Assembly (NCBI RefSeq): GCF_006716305.1
Contig: NZ_VFOU01000003.1
Coordinates: 434,001-498,000 of the forward strand
DNA length: 64,000 nucleotides
Direction: 5' to 3'
DNA from: Enteractinococcus coprophilus
GTDB lineage: Bacteria > Actinomycetota > Actinomycetes > Actinomycetales > Micrococcaceae
Part shown: piece after piece, positions 35,992 to 45,342 of the stretch
Numbering within the stretch: the first letter of the stretch is position 1
Layout of the letters: each line of letters begins with the position of its first letter
The notes under the pieces: generated by a model
The model's input: the letters and a program-made list of their open reading frames with translations, nothing else
Database searches by the model: none
Told to the model about the DNA's origin: nothing
Program-made: the position numbers and the translations under genes

Positions 35992-37413
35992 TTAGACGTA
36001 ATGCAGTGCGATGTATTCGCGCAGCGCCTGAGCATCAGCACCGATCTCCACGGTGTGCTGTTCCAGTTCCAAGAGCTTGGCGTACTCGGGCAGCAGCTCG
36101 GGCTCGAAGCCAAGCGCCTCGTTGACGATGTCCGTAAACTTCTCGGGTTTGGCCGTCTCTAATACCAGCATCGGCTGGTTGGGCTTTTGGTAGCCGCGAG
36201 CCACCGTGACACCGTCTGCGGTATGTGGGTCGATGACGACTTTGGATTTTTCATAGACCGCTCGGATAGCGGCCACGCGATCCTCGTGGGTCGAGGTCCC
36301 CGAGACCATGCCGAATTCTTTGTGGAAGCGCGGCTGATGTTCCGACAGGTCCAGAGTGCCTGTCGCATCCAACTGTTCCCAGATTTTCGCTAAGGCATCT
36401 GGGTCCTGACCAAGCACCAGGTAGATGAAGCGTTCGAGGTTGGACGCCTTGGAAATATCCATCGACGGCGATGAGGTCGCCAAGGTGTTCTCGGCCGAGC
36501 GTGGCTCATATTTACCGGAGCGGAAGAACTCATCCAAGACATTATTCTCGTTGGTGGCCAGTACCAGGGTGTCGATGGGCAGTCCCATCTGCCGGGCCAA
36601 CTGGCCGGAGAAGATATTGCCGAAGTTACCCGAGGGTACGGCAAAGGAGACATTGAAGCCTTCGCGCTGGTCTGCTGGGATACCGTTGGTTACCCGCAGC
36701 CAGGCCCAGAAGTAGTACACCGACTGGGCAATCAGCCGGCCAAGGTTAATCGAGTTGACGGTCCCCAGGGAGTGCTTGGCTTTGAACTCCAGATCACCGT
36801 TGAGTTCCTTGACCAGGTTCTGCGCGTCGTCGAACACCCCGTCAATGACAATGTTGTGGATGTTGTCATCGGTCAGCGTATACATTTGCGCGCGCTGGAA
36901 TTGCGACATCCGGCCCTTGGGGGACAGCATGAACACACCGATGTTGGGCTTGGATCGGAACGCATATTCGGCGGCCGAACCGGTATCCCCGGAGGTAGCG
37001 CCCAGAATATTCAGGGTCTGGTCGCGCTGTTTGAGCACATACGGTAAGGCTTCACCCAAGAACTGCATGGCCATATCTTTGAAGGCCAAGGTTGGTCCCT
37101 GGGAGAGGTCCACCAGCGCGGTCATCTGATCGATCGGAGTCAGTGGGACGATGTCTTCGGAATTGAACTGCTCCCCATAGGCCGCCTGGCACAGTTCGGC
37201 CAGGTCTTCGCGTGGGATATCGGTCCAGTACAGGCCAATGACTTCGGTGGCCAGTTGTGGGTAGGTCAGCTCGCGCCAGGATTCGATCGTTGCCACATCG
37301 ACGGTTGGGATGTCAACCGGCACGACTAGACCGCCGTCGGGAGCCAGGCCTTCAAGTAAGACATCGGAAAAGTTCGACGGCGCCATGCCGCCGCGGGTGG
37401 ATACATATTGCAT
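35992..37413 (-). CDS. thrC: Threonine synthase
   Basis: A 473-residue PLP enzyme converting O-phosphohomoserine to threonine, of the longer class with an N-terminal domain (MQYVSTRGG start). The PLP lysine lies in GPTLAFKDMAMQFLG, and ILGATSGDTGSAAEYAF and SFAVPSGNFGNIFSGQLARQ bind the phosphate and cofactor. The start ATG 37413 lies 5 nt after the purA stop and has no strong ribosome site, so translation probably depends on purA. The pairing of threonine and adenylate synthesis genes is unusual but clear here. Confidence 0.95.
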   Translation of the reverse strand: MQYVSTRGGMAPSNFSDVLLEGLAPDGGLVVPVDIPTVDVATIESWRELTYPQLATEVIGLYWTDIPREDLAELCQAAYGEQFNSEDIVPLTPIDQMTALVDLSQGPTLAFKDMAMQFLGEALPYVLKQRDQTLNILGATSGDTGSAAEYAFRSKPNIGVFMLSPKGRMSQFQRAQMYTLTDDNIHNIVIDGVFDDAQNLVKELNGDLEFKAKHSLGTVNSINLGRLIAQSVYYFWAWLRVTNGIPADQREGFNVSFAVPSGNFGNIFSGQLARQMGLPIDTLVLATNENNVLDEFFRSGKYEPRSAENTLATSSPSMDISKASNLERFIYLVLGQDPDALAKIWEQLDATGTLDLSEHQPRFHKEFGMVSGTSTHEDRVAAIRAVYEKSKVVIDPHTADGVTVARGYQKPNQPMLVLETAKPEKFTDIVNEALGFEPELLPEYAKLLELEQHTVEIGADAQALREYIALHYV

Positions 37414-37418
37414 AAGCG

Positions 37419-38711
37419 TTAGTCTTCGTAAATCAGATCGCGAATTTGGATAACTTCATCGCGGCCTGGGCCAACGCCCACACCGGAAATGCGCACACCC
37501 GCGAGCTCTTCGAGCTTGTGAATGTAGTTGCGTGCGTTCTCTGGCAGGTCCTCGAGGGTTCGGCAACCAGAAATGTCTTCTTCCCAGCCGGGGAAGTATT
37601 CGTAAATCGGTTTGGCGTGGTGGAATTCGGTTTGCGTCATCGGCATGGAGTCATGGCGAACACCGTCGACGTCGTAGGCCACGCAGACCGGGATTTCTTT
37701 AATGCCGGTCAGCACGTCGAGTTTGGTGACGAAGTAGTCGGTGAATCCGTTGATCATGGCGGCATGGCGGGCCATGACGGCGTCGTACCAGCCGGTGCGA
37801 CGTGGGCGTCCGGTGTTGACCCCGAATTCACCACCGGTGATGCGCAGCTGTTCGCCCATGTCGTCGAACAGTTCGGTGGGGAATGGGCCGGCGCCCACGC
37901 GGGTCGTGTAGGCCTTGACGATGCCGATCGTCCGAGTGAAGCGGGTTGGGCCGATGCCGGCACCCACCGAGGCGCCCCCGGCGGTCGGATTCGAAGAGGT
38001 CACGAATGGGTAGGTGCCGTGATCGACGTCCAAGAAAGTAGCCTGGCCACCTTCCATGAGCACAACTTTGTCGTCATCGAGGGCTTCGTTGAGCATTTGC
38101 ACCGAGTCAACAACCATGGGACGTAGTCGCTCAGCGTAGATCATGAAGTAGTCCACGATCTCATCGACGGTGAAGGCCCTGCGGTTGTAGAGCTTGACCA
38201 ACAGCTCGTTCTTTTGACGCAGCGCGCCTTCAATTTTCTGACGCAGGATCGACTCATCGTAGAGGTCCTGCACGCGGATGCCGAGGCGGGCGACCTTGTC
38301 TTGGTAAGTCGGACCGATCCCGCGGCCGGTGGTCCCGATCGCGCGTTTGCCTAAGAATCGCTCGGTGACTTTATCGAGCGTCTGGTGGTAGGGCGCGACC
38401 AGGTGCGCATTCGCTGAGATTCGCAGGTGCGAGGTGTCGTGGCCGCGAGCTTCCAGACCATCGATTTCCTCAAAGAGTGCTTCGAGGTTAATGACCACAC
38501 CATTGCCAATCACAGAGATGGCTTGTGGCGATAAGATGCCGGCGGGCAGCAGTTTCAGCTCAAACTTCTCGCCGTTGACGACCACGGTGTGCCCGGCGTT
38601 GTTTCCACCGTTGGGTTTGACCACAAAATCAACCCGCCCACCGAGTAGATCCGTTGCTTTGCCTTTGCCCTCGTCGCCCCACTGGGCTCCCACGATTGCG
38701 ATTGCTGGCAT
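37419..38711 (-). CDS. purA: Adenylosuccinate synthetase
   Basis: A 430-residue GTP-dependent enzyme joining IMP and aspartate, the first committed AMP step. The N-terminal [20 protein letters not shown] is the catalytic GTP loop, followed by [32 protein letters not shown] and [15 protein letters not shown] (as [16 protein letters not shown]). The start ATG 38711 matches the family's usual N-terminus and has GGGAGAG upstream; ATG 38774-type extension is unlikely. A short hairpin lies in its leader (38731-38751). Confidence 0.97.
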   Translation of the reverse strand: MPAIAIVGAQWGDEGKGKATDLLGGRVDFVVKPNGGNNAGHTVVVNGEKFELKLLPAGILSPQAISVIGNGVVINLEALFEEIDGLEARGHDTSHLRISANAHLVAPYHQTLDKVTERFLGKRAIGTTGRGIGPTYQDKVARLGIRVQDLYDESILRQKIEGALRQKNELLVKLYNRRAFTVDEIVDYFMIYAERLRPMVVDSVQMLNEALDDDKVVLMEGGQATFLDVDHGTYPFVTSSNPTAGGASVGAGIGPTRFTRTIGIVKAYTTRVGAGPFPTELFDDMGEQLRITGGEFGVNTGRPRRTGWYDAVMARHAAMINGFTDYFVTKLDVLTGIKEIPVCVAYDVDGVRHDSMPMTQTEFHHAKPIYEYFPGWEEDISGCRTLEDLPENARNYIHKLEELAGVRISGVGVGPGRDEVIQIRDLIYED

Positions 38712-38730
38712 AAAATTCATCTCTCCCAAG

Positions 38731-38751
38731 GGGGCGGCGTGTAACCGCCCC
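38731..38751 (-). promoter_or_regulatory. Hairpin in the purA leader
   Basis: GGGGCGG (38731-38737) pairs with CCGCCCC (38745-38751) around a 7-nt loop, about 20 nt upstream of the purA start and next to its ribosome site. It could affect translation initiation; it is too short to be a recognised riboswitch. Confidence 0.35.
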
Positions 38752-39328
38752 ACAACATAGAAAGGTTCTCGCACCCGAAAGCACGCAAGTTTTGGGCCGA
38801 GAACAGTTACAACCAGAGTTTACCAAATCACCGCGCACCCCAGCGGTTTGCGAATGACTCCTGTCACGCGTCGTGTCATTGCCCCTTCTAATCAGCGAAA
38901 GACCCTCACCTTTTAGATTCTGCACCCCGCCCTAAAGCACAGGCTCCCGGCTCCACAATCTCGCTTATGCTGACAGGAAACATGTGCAAACAGCCAGCCT
39001 CATTGTGCAAATCGACAACTAAACCCAACCCTCGTGTGATGAGCGATAACCCGCATCGTGACGCAGATCCAGCGCGGGAGCGTCAGCCTTAGGTCCGCTG
39101 CGCCATCCATCGCACAAGTGCGACCCGTCACACTCGAGTCGACGCCTCCCAGAAAATCTGCCCTCACAGGGACAAGCGAAACTGCATGAACGTTCAGTTT
39201 CATATATGATCTCTCAAGTCTCTGATTTGCTGTGAACTACCTCACCGCGCATTGTGCGTCAAGGTACGGTCACCTGCAGATCCGTCTTTTTGGGCACGAA
39301 GAACTCGAGCACACGAAGGAAACTCATC
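38752..39328. other. Intergenic region between purA and the TRAP operon
   Basis: About 580 nt without a convincing gene. It contains two direct copies of TGTGCAAA at 38983-38990 and 39004-39011 (21 nt apart, two helical turns). It also has the perfect 10-bp palindrome TGAACGTTCA at 39187-39196, about 130 nt before dctQ, followed by an AT-rich TATATGATC. These are candidate regulator sites for the divergent purA and TRAP promoters. Confidence 0.45.
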
Positions 39329-39943
39329 ATGGAAAAACTGATTCGCGGTATAGCCCGTACGCTTGCCGTGCTTTCAGCGGCTGCCATCGTGGTGATGGTT
39401 ATTGCGATCTCGATTGACGTGTTCGTACGTAACACCACCGGCGGCTCGTTGGGCGGCATGATCGAAATCGCCGAAACTGCGATGGTCACTGCTGTTGCTT
39501 TTGGTCTGGCTTGGGCCGGGGTCAATGGCGAGCACGTTGCGGTCACGCTGGTTACCGACCGTTTTGGCCCCCGGCTGGCAAAACTCACCAACATCTTCGT
39601 TTGGATCGTGGTTGCCGCGTATACCGCCTGGCTGAGCTGGGCCAACATCCTGCGCTCGATCGACTCGTGGCAGTCCCAAGAAACCCGCTTTGGTTTAGTC
39701 CAGTGGCCGATGTACCCGATGCGCTGGGTTTTGACGCTAGGCATCATCTCGCTCTTCGTCGTCGCCATCGTCAACCTCATCCGCAGTCTGGGTGGTCAGC
39801 AGCCCATGGGCTTCGCCGACGAAATCGAAGCAGCGCTGGCCGATGATTCCATCGTGGATCGCACCGACACTCACCCCGCCGCGGCCGTGACAGAAGATAT
39901 CGCTGACGCCACGGAGCACACCAAAGGAGAGCACAACTTATGA
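39329..39943 (+). CDS. TRAP transporter small permease (DctQ)
   Basis: A 204-residue, four-helix membrane protein of the DctQ family. Helix 1 has RTLAVLSAAAIVVMVIAISIDVF, shown here by its core AAIVVMVIAISIDVFVRN, then WAGVNGEHVAVTLVTDR (the conserved HI/V-loop) and WLSWANILRSIDSW. A charged cytoplasmic tail of about 45 residues ends in HTKGEHNL. It forms the permease with DctM for sodium-driven uptake of carboxylates or related anions. AAGGA precedes ATG 39329; ATG 39254 would add a non-family extension. It overlaps dctM by 4 nt. Confidence 0.9.
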   Translation: MEKLIRGIARTLAVLSAAAIVVMVIAISIDVFVRNTTGGSLGGMIEIAETAMVTAVAFGLAWAGVNGEHVAVTLVTDRFGPRLAKLTNIFVWIVVAAYTAWLSWANILRSIDSWQSQETRFGLVQWPMYPMRWVLTLGIISLFVVAIVNLIRSLGGQQPMGFADEIEAALADDSIVDRTDTHPAAAVTEDIADATEHTKGEHNL

Positions 39944-41313
39944 CAGTTGGCATGGTCATCGTATTAGTCCTACTGCTGATGCTCGCCCTGCTGTTATTGC
40001 GGGTGCCGGTCGCAGTTTCGCTTGGTGTGTCGGGTGCACTTGGACTTGCCGCGCTGCGCGGACTAAACCACACCACCCTTGAGCTCGGGGCCAACCCGTT
40101 CTCGCAAACCGCAACGTTTTCGCTGACGATTATTCCGATGTTCATCCTGATGGGGATGTTCGCGGTGCGCGCCCACGTGGCCGACTACGTGTTCAAAATT
40201 GCCGACCGTGTCCTGGGGCGCTTCCCCGGTGGGCTGGGTATTGCCACGGTTGCCGCTTCGGCTGGTTTCTCTGCCGTGTCCGGCTCCTCAATCGGGACCG
40301 CTGCCACCATGGCGCGGCTGTCCGTGGGCGAAATGCGTGCCGCAGGGTATCCCGCAGCAATGGCCACCGCGCTGGTTGCTGTTGCTGGAACCTTGGGCTC
40401 AATGATCCCGCCGTCGACATTCCTGGTGCTGTATGCGATCTTGGCGCAGGTGTCGGTTGGTGAAATGCTGGCTGCGGGTATCGTACCCGGTGCGCTATCC
40501 GCCATCGCTTATGCCCTGTGGATCATGTTCGCCGGCTGGCGCATGCAAAAAGACGGCAAGGTTGTCACCGACGCCGATAACGTCCACGACGCGCTGACCC
40601 AGGCGTCAGATATCGCCCGCGAACACAAAGAACAGACCCCGCTGGCCAAACTGCCATGGCGCGGTCTGCTCTACGTGGTCATCCTATTTGCCATCGTGCT
40701 AGGCGGGATGTACTCCGGGATCTTTACCGCAACCGAATCCGCCGCATTTGGTGCAATCGCCGCCGTCCTCATCTTGTTCTGGGAACTGCGTAAAGAAGGG
40801 TGGAAAGGTATCTGGCAGGGCATCACCGGTGCGCTAGAATCCACCGCTTCTACCACCGCGATGGTGTTCTTTATCGTGATCGGCTCCGGCATCCTCACCG
40901 CATTCTTTGTTGCCGCTCGGGTCCCGAATATGATCACCGAAGCGGTGCTGTCCTGGAACATGTCCCCCACCGTGGTCATGCTCATTTTGTTACTGAGCCT
41001 CGTTCCGTTGGGCATGGTGTTGGAATCGCTGTCGCTCCTGGTGATCTCGGTGCCGCTGCTGCTGCCGGTGGCCATCGAGTTCGGGTTCGATCCGATCTGG
41101 CTGGGCATTCTGATCGTCAAGTTCATTGAAATCGGCATGGTCACTCCACCGGTCGGCATCAACGCCTTCGTGGTCGCCGGCACCACCGGTATCCGTGCGG
41201 AAACGGTATTCAAAGGGATTGTGCCGTTTTTCATCATCGACCTGGTGCTGATCGCGATCTTCTTCTTTATCCCCGACATCATCTTGTTCTTGCCGAGTCT
41301 GGTGCAACATTAG
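39940..41313 (+). CDS. TRAP transporter large permease (DctM)
   Basis: A 457-residue ion-transporter-superfamily permease. FILMGMFAVRAHVADYVFKIAD, used here as IPMFILMGMFAVRAHV, then GFSAVSGSSIGTAATMARLSVGEMRAAGY and GTLGSMIPPSTFLVLYAI (as TLGSMIPPSTFLV) are DctM hallmarks, as is IEIGMVTPPVGINAFVVAG in the second half. It carries the transport cycle coupled to the soluble or lipid-linked binding protein. It overlaps dctQ upstream by ATGA and dctP starts 15 nt downstream, giving an intact Q-M-P operon. Confidence 0.93.
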   Translation: MTVGMVIVLVLLLMLALLLLRVPVAVSLGVSGALGLAALRGLNHTTLELGANPFSQTATFSLTIIPMFILMGMFAVRAHVADYVFKIADRVLGRFPGGLGIATVAASAGFSAVSGSSIGTAATMARLSVGEMRAAGYPAAMATALVAVAGTLGSMIPPSTFLVLYAILAQVSVGEMLAAGIVPGALSAIAYALWIMFAGWRMQKDGKVVTDADNVHDALTQASDIAREHKEQTPLAKLPWRGLLYVVILFAIVLGGMYSGIFTATESAAFGAIAAVLILFWELRKEGWKGIWQGITGALESTASTTAMVFFIVIGSGILTAFFVAARVPNMITEAVLSWNMSPTVVMLILLLSLVPLGMVLESLSLLVISVPLLLPVAIEFGFDPIWLGILIVKFIEIGMVTPPVGINAFVVAGTTGIRAETVFKGIVPFFIIDLVLIAIFFFIPDIILFLPSLVQH

Positions 41314-41328
41314 GAAGGGTAAAATACT

Positions 41329-42456
41329 ATGAAATCAAGATTCTTCTCTCGTTTGGCCAAGCTCGCAGTCACCGCTGCCGTCGGCGCCCTGGTGCTGACT
41401 GGTTGTGAACAAGGCATCGTGAAAGGTGCCGACAATTTCTACTTCAACGTGGCTAACGGGGCGCTGGATGGCACCCAGCACCACCGGGTGGCCGAAGAAT
41501 ATTTCGACGCCGTTGAAGAAGCCTCTGACGGTCGCATCGAATTCAACCGCACCTCGTTTGAAGCCGTGTGTGCCATGAACGAAGTTGCCGACTGTGTTCG
41601 TGACGGTCGCGCCGATATCGGGTTAACCGTCGCCGACTACACACCACACCTGCTGCCAACCCTGTCGGTCATGTCGATCACCTTCTTGAATAACGACATC
41701 CAGGCATCGGTTGAAGCACTCTATGACCTACACCAAAACTACGAGCCCGCTCGACAGCAACTAGAATCGGCCAACCTTGAGTACATCTCCACCTGGCCGG
41801 TAGGAGCCCTGCTCATCGGGTCAAAAACTCCCGTGAATTCTCTCGACGATGTCAAAGGGTTGCGCGCCCGGGCCGCCGGTCCGGTGACCCAGCGCTCGCT
41901 TGAGGCAGCCGGAGTCAATGTCAACGCCTTCACAGCTGCCGAGACCTACGAGAACCTCCAGCGCGGCGCCATCGACTCGGTTGCTGCTTCGCTGGACTTC
42001 GGGGTGAACTATAAGGTCACCGAACAGCTCCCCTACTGGGCTGATCCAGGCCTGGGCCAGTACACCGCCTACGGCATGTGGTGGAATAAGAACTCCTACG
42101 ATTCATTAACCCCAGAACTCCAGGAGATCGTCGACGACGTCACCCGCGAATTCAATGAAGGTCGCACCATCGAAATTGCTAACGCAGAATTAGAAAACAT
42201 CTGCCAAGGCATGCTGGACTCCCCCGATGTCGAAAGCTTCCACACTTGGCCCGAAGAGGAAACCCAAAAGTGGATCGACGTCGCCGCGGATGAGGCCGAG
42301 TCCGCCTGGCTGGAGATCATGAATGATTACAACTTCGCCGACGCCGATCGCTACCTCGAAAAATACATCGAAACCTACAAACAATACGAGTCCCCTGACA
42401 ACCCCGTCGACGCCGGTATTGCCTGTGCTGGCAGATGGCAGGAACTGCACAACTAG
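41329..42456 (+). CDS. TRAP transporter substrate-binding lipoprotein (DctP)
   Basis: A 375-residue solute receptor anchored by a lipobox (LVLTGC, Cys about residue 26). The mature protein shows the DctP fold: QHHRVAEEYFDAVEEASDGR, DCVRDGRADIGLTVADYTPH and the substrate-arginine strand LDDVKGLRARAAGPVTQRS. AAETYENLQRGAIDSV follows. The conserved Arg implies an organic anion ligand, which cannot be named. GGAAGGG precedes ATG 41329. It is the last gene of the TRAP operon. Confidence 0.93.
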   Translation: MKSRFFSRLAKLAVTAAVGALVLTGCEQGIVKGADNFYFNVANGALDGTQHHRVAEEYFDAVEEASDGRIEFNRTSFEAVCAMNEVADCVRDGRADIGLTVADYTPHLLPTLSVMSITFLNNDIQASVEALYDLHQNYEPARQQLESANLEYISTWPVGALLIGSKTPVNSLDDVKGLRARAAGPVTQRSLEAAGVNVNAFTAAETYENLQRGAIDSVAASLDFGVNYKVTEQLPYWADPGLGQYTAYGMWWNKNSYDSLTPELQEIVDDVTREFNEGRTIEIANAELENICQGMLDSPDVESFHTWPEEETQKWIDVAADEAESAWLEIMNDYNFADADRYLEKYIETYKQYESPDNPVDAGIACAGRWQELHN

Positions 42457-42562
42457 GTACTCGCTCGACCCGGACACGTGGCAGAACGAGCCGGGAAAAA
42501 GCGTCACGAGCCGGCCAGATTCGTGCTTGTTGCGGATCAAGAATTAGCGTAGCGTCACTGTC

Positions 42563-42820
42563 ATGAGCGCCATATTTGATTCAATCCGAAGCATCCGGTT
42601 CCGTCGCGGCCCACAACGCATCCTGGGCGGGGTTGCCGGAGGCATTGCGTCGCGTTTTGGACTTAACGTGTGGCTGGTTCGACTCTTGGTGCTGGTGTCA
42701 TTTCTCTTGCCAGTTCTCGGTTGGATCCTCTACGCCGTCATCTGGCTGATCACACCATGGCGGGATAATAGCATTCCTCTCGAGCGGATGCTCAACAAGA
42801 ACCGCCCGTCGCAACGCTGA
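42563..42820 (+). CDS. PspC domain membrane protein
   Basis: An 85-residue PspC-domain protein. RILGGVAGGIASRFGLNVWL is the domain's amphipathic helix and VRLLVLVSFLLPVLGWILYAV its membrane helix, shown here as LVLVSFLLPVLGWILYAV. The short cytoplasmic tail ends in NKNRPSQR. PspC proteins act in envelope-stress sensing; no PspA is nearby. TTGTTG and TAGCGT are spaced 17 nt and TAGCGT ends 7 nt before ATG 42563, so the mRNA is probably leaderless. Confidence 0.88.
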   Translation: MSAIFDSIRSIRFRRGPQRILGGVAGGIASRFGLNVWLVRLLVLVSFLLPVLGWILYAVIWLITPWRDNSIPLERMLNKNRPSQR

Positions 42821-42856
42821 ACGCTGCTGCCCACCAGCTTGAGACCTTGCGAAATA

Positions 42857-43315
42857 CTAGAGCCCGAGGATCTGGCGGGCCTCCTGCACCCGTTGGGTTG
42901 GGATAAGAACCTCATACCGGGAAGCCTCCAGGGCTCGCGCCGAGGAGAAATCTCGTTTCCCGCGGGTCATCGCATGCCCTACCGCACCAGCGATTGCACC
43001 GAAAATTGCGCCGAGGATGACAGCAGTCAGGACGATAGACAGCCAACCGACGACGGCAAAAATCCCGAATAGTAACCCGACGAAGAGTCCAAACCACAGG
43101 CCAGATAGAGCACCAATACCGGCGGCTTTACCGGTGGTCATGCGACCGGTCACTACTTCCACAGATTTCATGTCGTGCCCGACGATTTGAACGCCCTCCA
43201 CCGGGAAGCCGGCATCAGAGAGCTTATCGACGGCGTACTGGCCTTCGGTATAGTCCGTGACTTCCATGATCTTCGTATGTGGTGGTGCGGGTGGTTGCTG
43301 AGCATATTCAGTCAT
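42857..43315 (-). CDS. General stress protein, YflT/17M-like with glycine-rich membrane segment
   Basis: 152 residues. The N-terminal domain contains IMEVTDYTEGQYAVDKLSDAGF and VQIVGHDMKSVEVVTGRMT, which resembles the general-stress 17M (YflT) domain. Then follow two hydrophobic Gly/Ala-rich helices (IGALSGLWFGLFVGLLFGIF and AVILGAIFGAIAGAVGHAM). The C-terminal SRYEVLIPTQRVQEARQIL closes it. Expected role: stress protection at the membrane; the mechanism is unknown. AAAGGTG precedes ATG 43315. It converges with the PspC gene, leaving 36 nt between them. Confidence 0.75.
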   Translation of the reverse strand: MTEYAQQPPAPPHTKIMEVTDYTEGQYAVDKLSDAGFPVEGVQIVGHDMKSVEVVTGRMTTGKAAGIGALSGLWFGLFVGLLFGIFAVVGWLSIVLTAVILGAIFGAIAGAVGHAMTRGKRDFSSARALEASRYEVLIPTQRVQEARQILGL

Positions 43316-43618
43316 TGAAAACACCTTTCACTTGGATCGTCTGGATTCACTCGCGACTCTAACAAAGGCGAATTACGAACATAAGGGTGCAACCTCGACC
43401 TATCTTGACAGCTGCGTGCCGTTGACCGACCAGCGCCCCAAATCTTGTAGCCGACCTGGCGCATTGTTATGTTCAATGTCATGTAACGTTAGTCACGCTC
43501 ACACTCGGGGACCGCGAACGCATATGCTGCACCTACTGTACGTGGCAAAGCAATTCGACCAACCTGCCACTGGGAGACAAGACTTTCACCGCCTATGAAC
43601 AGTGCGGAGGGTAGCAGC
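43316..43618. other. Control region upstream of the peptide-type ABC operon
   Basis: About 300 nt without a gene between the divergent stress protein and the ABC operon. GTTATGTTCAATGTCATGTAAC (about 43467-43489) is an imperfect mirrored segment, given here by its ends GTTATG and CATGTAAC. It is a possible operator, but weak. I see nothing else. Confidence 0.35.
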
Positions 43619-44467
43619 ATGAGAAACGAGATTCTGCGTCGCGTGGGAATCAGCCTGCTGATCGTCATTGCGGTGTCCATTGTCGTGTTTGCTCCGACAC
43701 TGTTGCTCCCTGATGCTCCGGGACGAATGGATGAATCGCCCGTCTCACAGTACTTCGGCTGGTTAGCTGGGCTGTTGGACGGGAAACTGCTAGGAGCACA
43801 CGTTATAAACACGCTGGTGCTACTCGTTGCCGCCGTCATCATTGCGACCCCGCTGGGGGTCTTGATTGGCATAGCTTCCGCGCGGCGCAGGCTCAGAAGA
43901 CAGAAACACCGTCTGCACTGGCTCTCGCTGGTGTTGACGGCGCTGCCGGAGTTCATTGTGGGGCTTGCGCTGCTTGGAATTTACGCCATCGTGGTACTTC
44001 CGATTTTGCCGGCTGTCTCCGCGCCCAAAACGCAGGTTTGGGAATCGCCGATCCAACTGATGCTGCCACTGGCCACCTTGGTCCTGGTGGCCACGCCGTA
44101 TGTTGTGCGTACGACCAGGTCGGCGCTGGTCGAAGCACTGGATTCAGCCTCAGTTGAAATGGCCAGGCTCAAAGGTGTCCCAGAAAACCAAGTCGTCACA
44201 GGCCATGTGCTACCGCATACGATCGGCCCCGTTGCCAAAGCCATAGCGGTGCAGCTGACCTGGCTGATCAGCGGCGTGGTCATCATTGAATACCTTTTCC
44301 AATATCCCGGAATCGGTCAGGCGCTCGTTGCTGCCGTCACCCAGCGCGACGTACCAGTCGTCCAAGCCATCGCCCTCCTCGTCGTCGTCGCATGTGTTGT
44401 TGTCCACCTCCTGGCCCAGCTGGTGGATGTTGCGGCGAGCCCGCGGCTCAGGAGAACTCATGCGTAG
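43619..44467 (+). CDS. Peptide-type ABC transporter permease (DppB-like)
   Basis: A 282-residue permease with the DppB/OppB arrangement: a long first extracytoplasmic segment, then LSLVLTALPEFIVGLALLGI and TPYVVRTTRSALVEALDSAS (EAA-type loop region, MARLKGVPENQVVTGHVLPH). The C-terminal VVIIEYLFQYPGIGQALVAA completes it. It differs from typical DppB in being shorter. GGAGGG supports ATG 43619. It overlaps the second permease by 8 nt. No binding protein gene is present in the operon. Confidence 0.87.
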   Translation: MRNEILRRVGISLLIVIAVSIVVFAPTLLLPDAPGRMDESPVSQYFGWLAGLLDGKLLGAHVINTLVLLVAAVIIATPLGVLIGIASARRRLRRQKHRLHWLSLVLTALPEFIVGLALLGIYAIVVLPILPAVSAPKTQVWESPIQLMLPLATLVLVATPYVVRTTRSALVEALDSASVEMARLKGVPENQVVTGHVLPHTIGPVAKAIAVQLTWLISGVVIIEYLFQYPGIGQALVAAVTQRDVPVVQAIALLVVVACVVVHLLAQLVDVAASPRLRRTHA

Positions 44468-45335
44468 ACAACAATCGCTTCAGGCATCTGCTGCCCCGCC
44501 CCGGCCGCTCATCCGTCGAGTGTGGCAGCAGCCCTCCGGCAAAGTCGGCATGGTGCTAACAGCCATCATGCTGGTCATAGCCGTGGGCGGTTATCTTTTC
44601 GCCGACGTCATCACCGGTCATTACCCCACCGATGTCATCGGCCAGCCCTTCGATTCAGCCGGGATCGCTGGCACTGACATCCAGGGCCGGTCCGTGGCTT
44701 CCCGAGTCCTCGCCGGTGGGTTGACATTGCTAGGGTATTCGCTTGTAGCCACCATCATCGGTCTGGCACTGGGGACCGTGTTGGGTTTGCTCGCAGGATA
44801 TCTCGGCGGAGTGATCGACTGGATCATCATGCGGGTCAACGACGTCGTCCTAGTCTTCCCCGCGCTAGTCCTGGTGCTGTTGGTCATCGCGGTTTTTGAT
44901 CCCGCCGCGTGGATCATCGTCCTCGTCCTCGGACTCGTGCATGCACCGTGGGTCGCCCGGAGGATTCGAAACACGGTCCGGTCGATAACATCCCAGGACT
45001 ATATCCTGGCGGCGCGCATGTATGTGACGTCGCACTGGACCATCCTCACACGGGAGATTTTGCCGCAGATCACAGGGCGACTTGCCGCCGAATTCGCTCT
45101 GCGTCTGACGTATTCGATCGGTCTGATGGCGTCATTGTCGTTCCTCGGAGTCGGTATCCAACCGCCCACCCCGGACTGGGGATTGATGATCAAGGAAAAT
45201 CTCGTCGCGCTGACCAGTCAACCCTGGGGCGTGCTGCTACCGATCATCGCAATCGCACTGTTAACCACTGGCACCCGCCTGCTGGCTCACGCCATCGCCC
45301 AAGCCACCGCACTCACCGCGAAGCACACCAGTTAG
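44460..45335 (+). CDS. Peptide-type ABC transporter permease (DppC-like)
   Basis: A 291-residue permease of the DppC/OppC type. TDIQGRSVASRVLAGGLTLL matches the conserved DxxGRDxxSR motif, with GRSV in place of GRDV. It is followed by VNDVVLVFPALVLVLLVIAV, the EAA-loop LAARMYVTSHWTILTREILP and LGVGIQPPTPDWGLMIKE near the C-terminus. AGGAG precedes ATG 44460 inside the end of the first permease gene. The fused ATPase follows after 7 nt. Confidence 0.9.
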   Translation: MRRQQSLQASAAPPRPLIRRVWQQPSGKVGMVLTAIMLVIAVGGYLFADVITGHYPTDVIGQPFDSAGIAGTDIQGRSVASRVLAGGLTLLGYSLVATIIGLALGTVLGLLAGYLGGVIDWIIMRVNDVVLVFPALVLVLLVIAVFDPAAWIIVLVLGLVHAPWVARRIRNTVRSITSQDYILAARMYVTSHWTILTREILPQITGRLAAEFALRLTYSIGLMASLSFLGVGIQPPTPDWGLMIKENLVALTSQPWGVLLPIIAIALLTTGTRLLAHAIAQATALTAKHTS

Positions 45336-45342
45336 AGGCACC

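Noticed and set aside
37446-38126. 226-codon plus-strand frame opposite purA
   Set aside because: purA is intact with all catalytic motifs; the opposite frame has no recognisable protein features.
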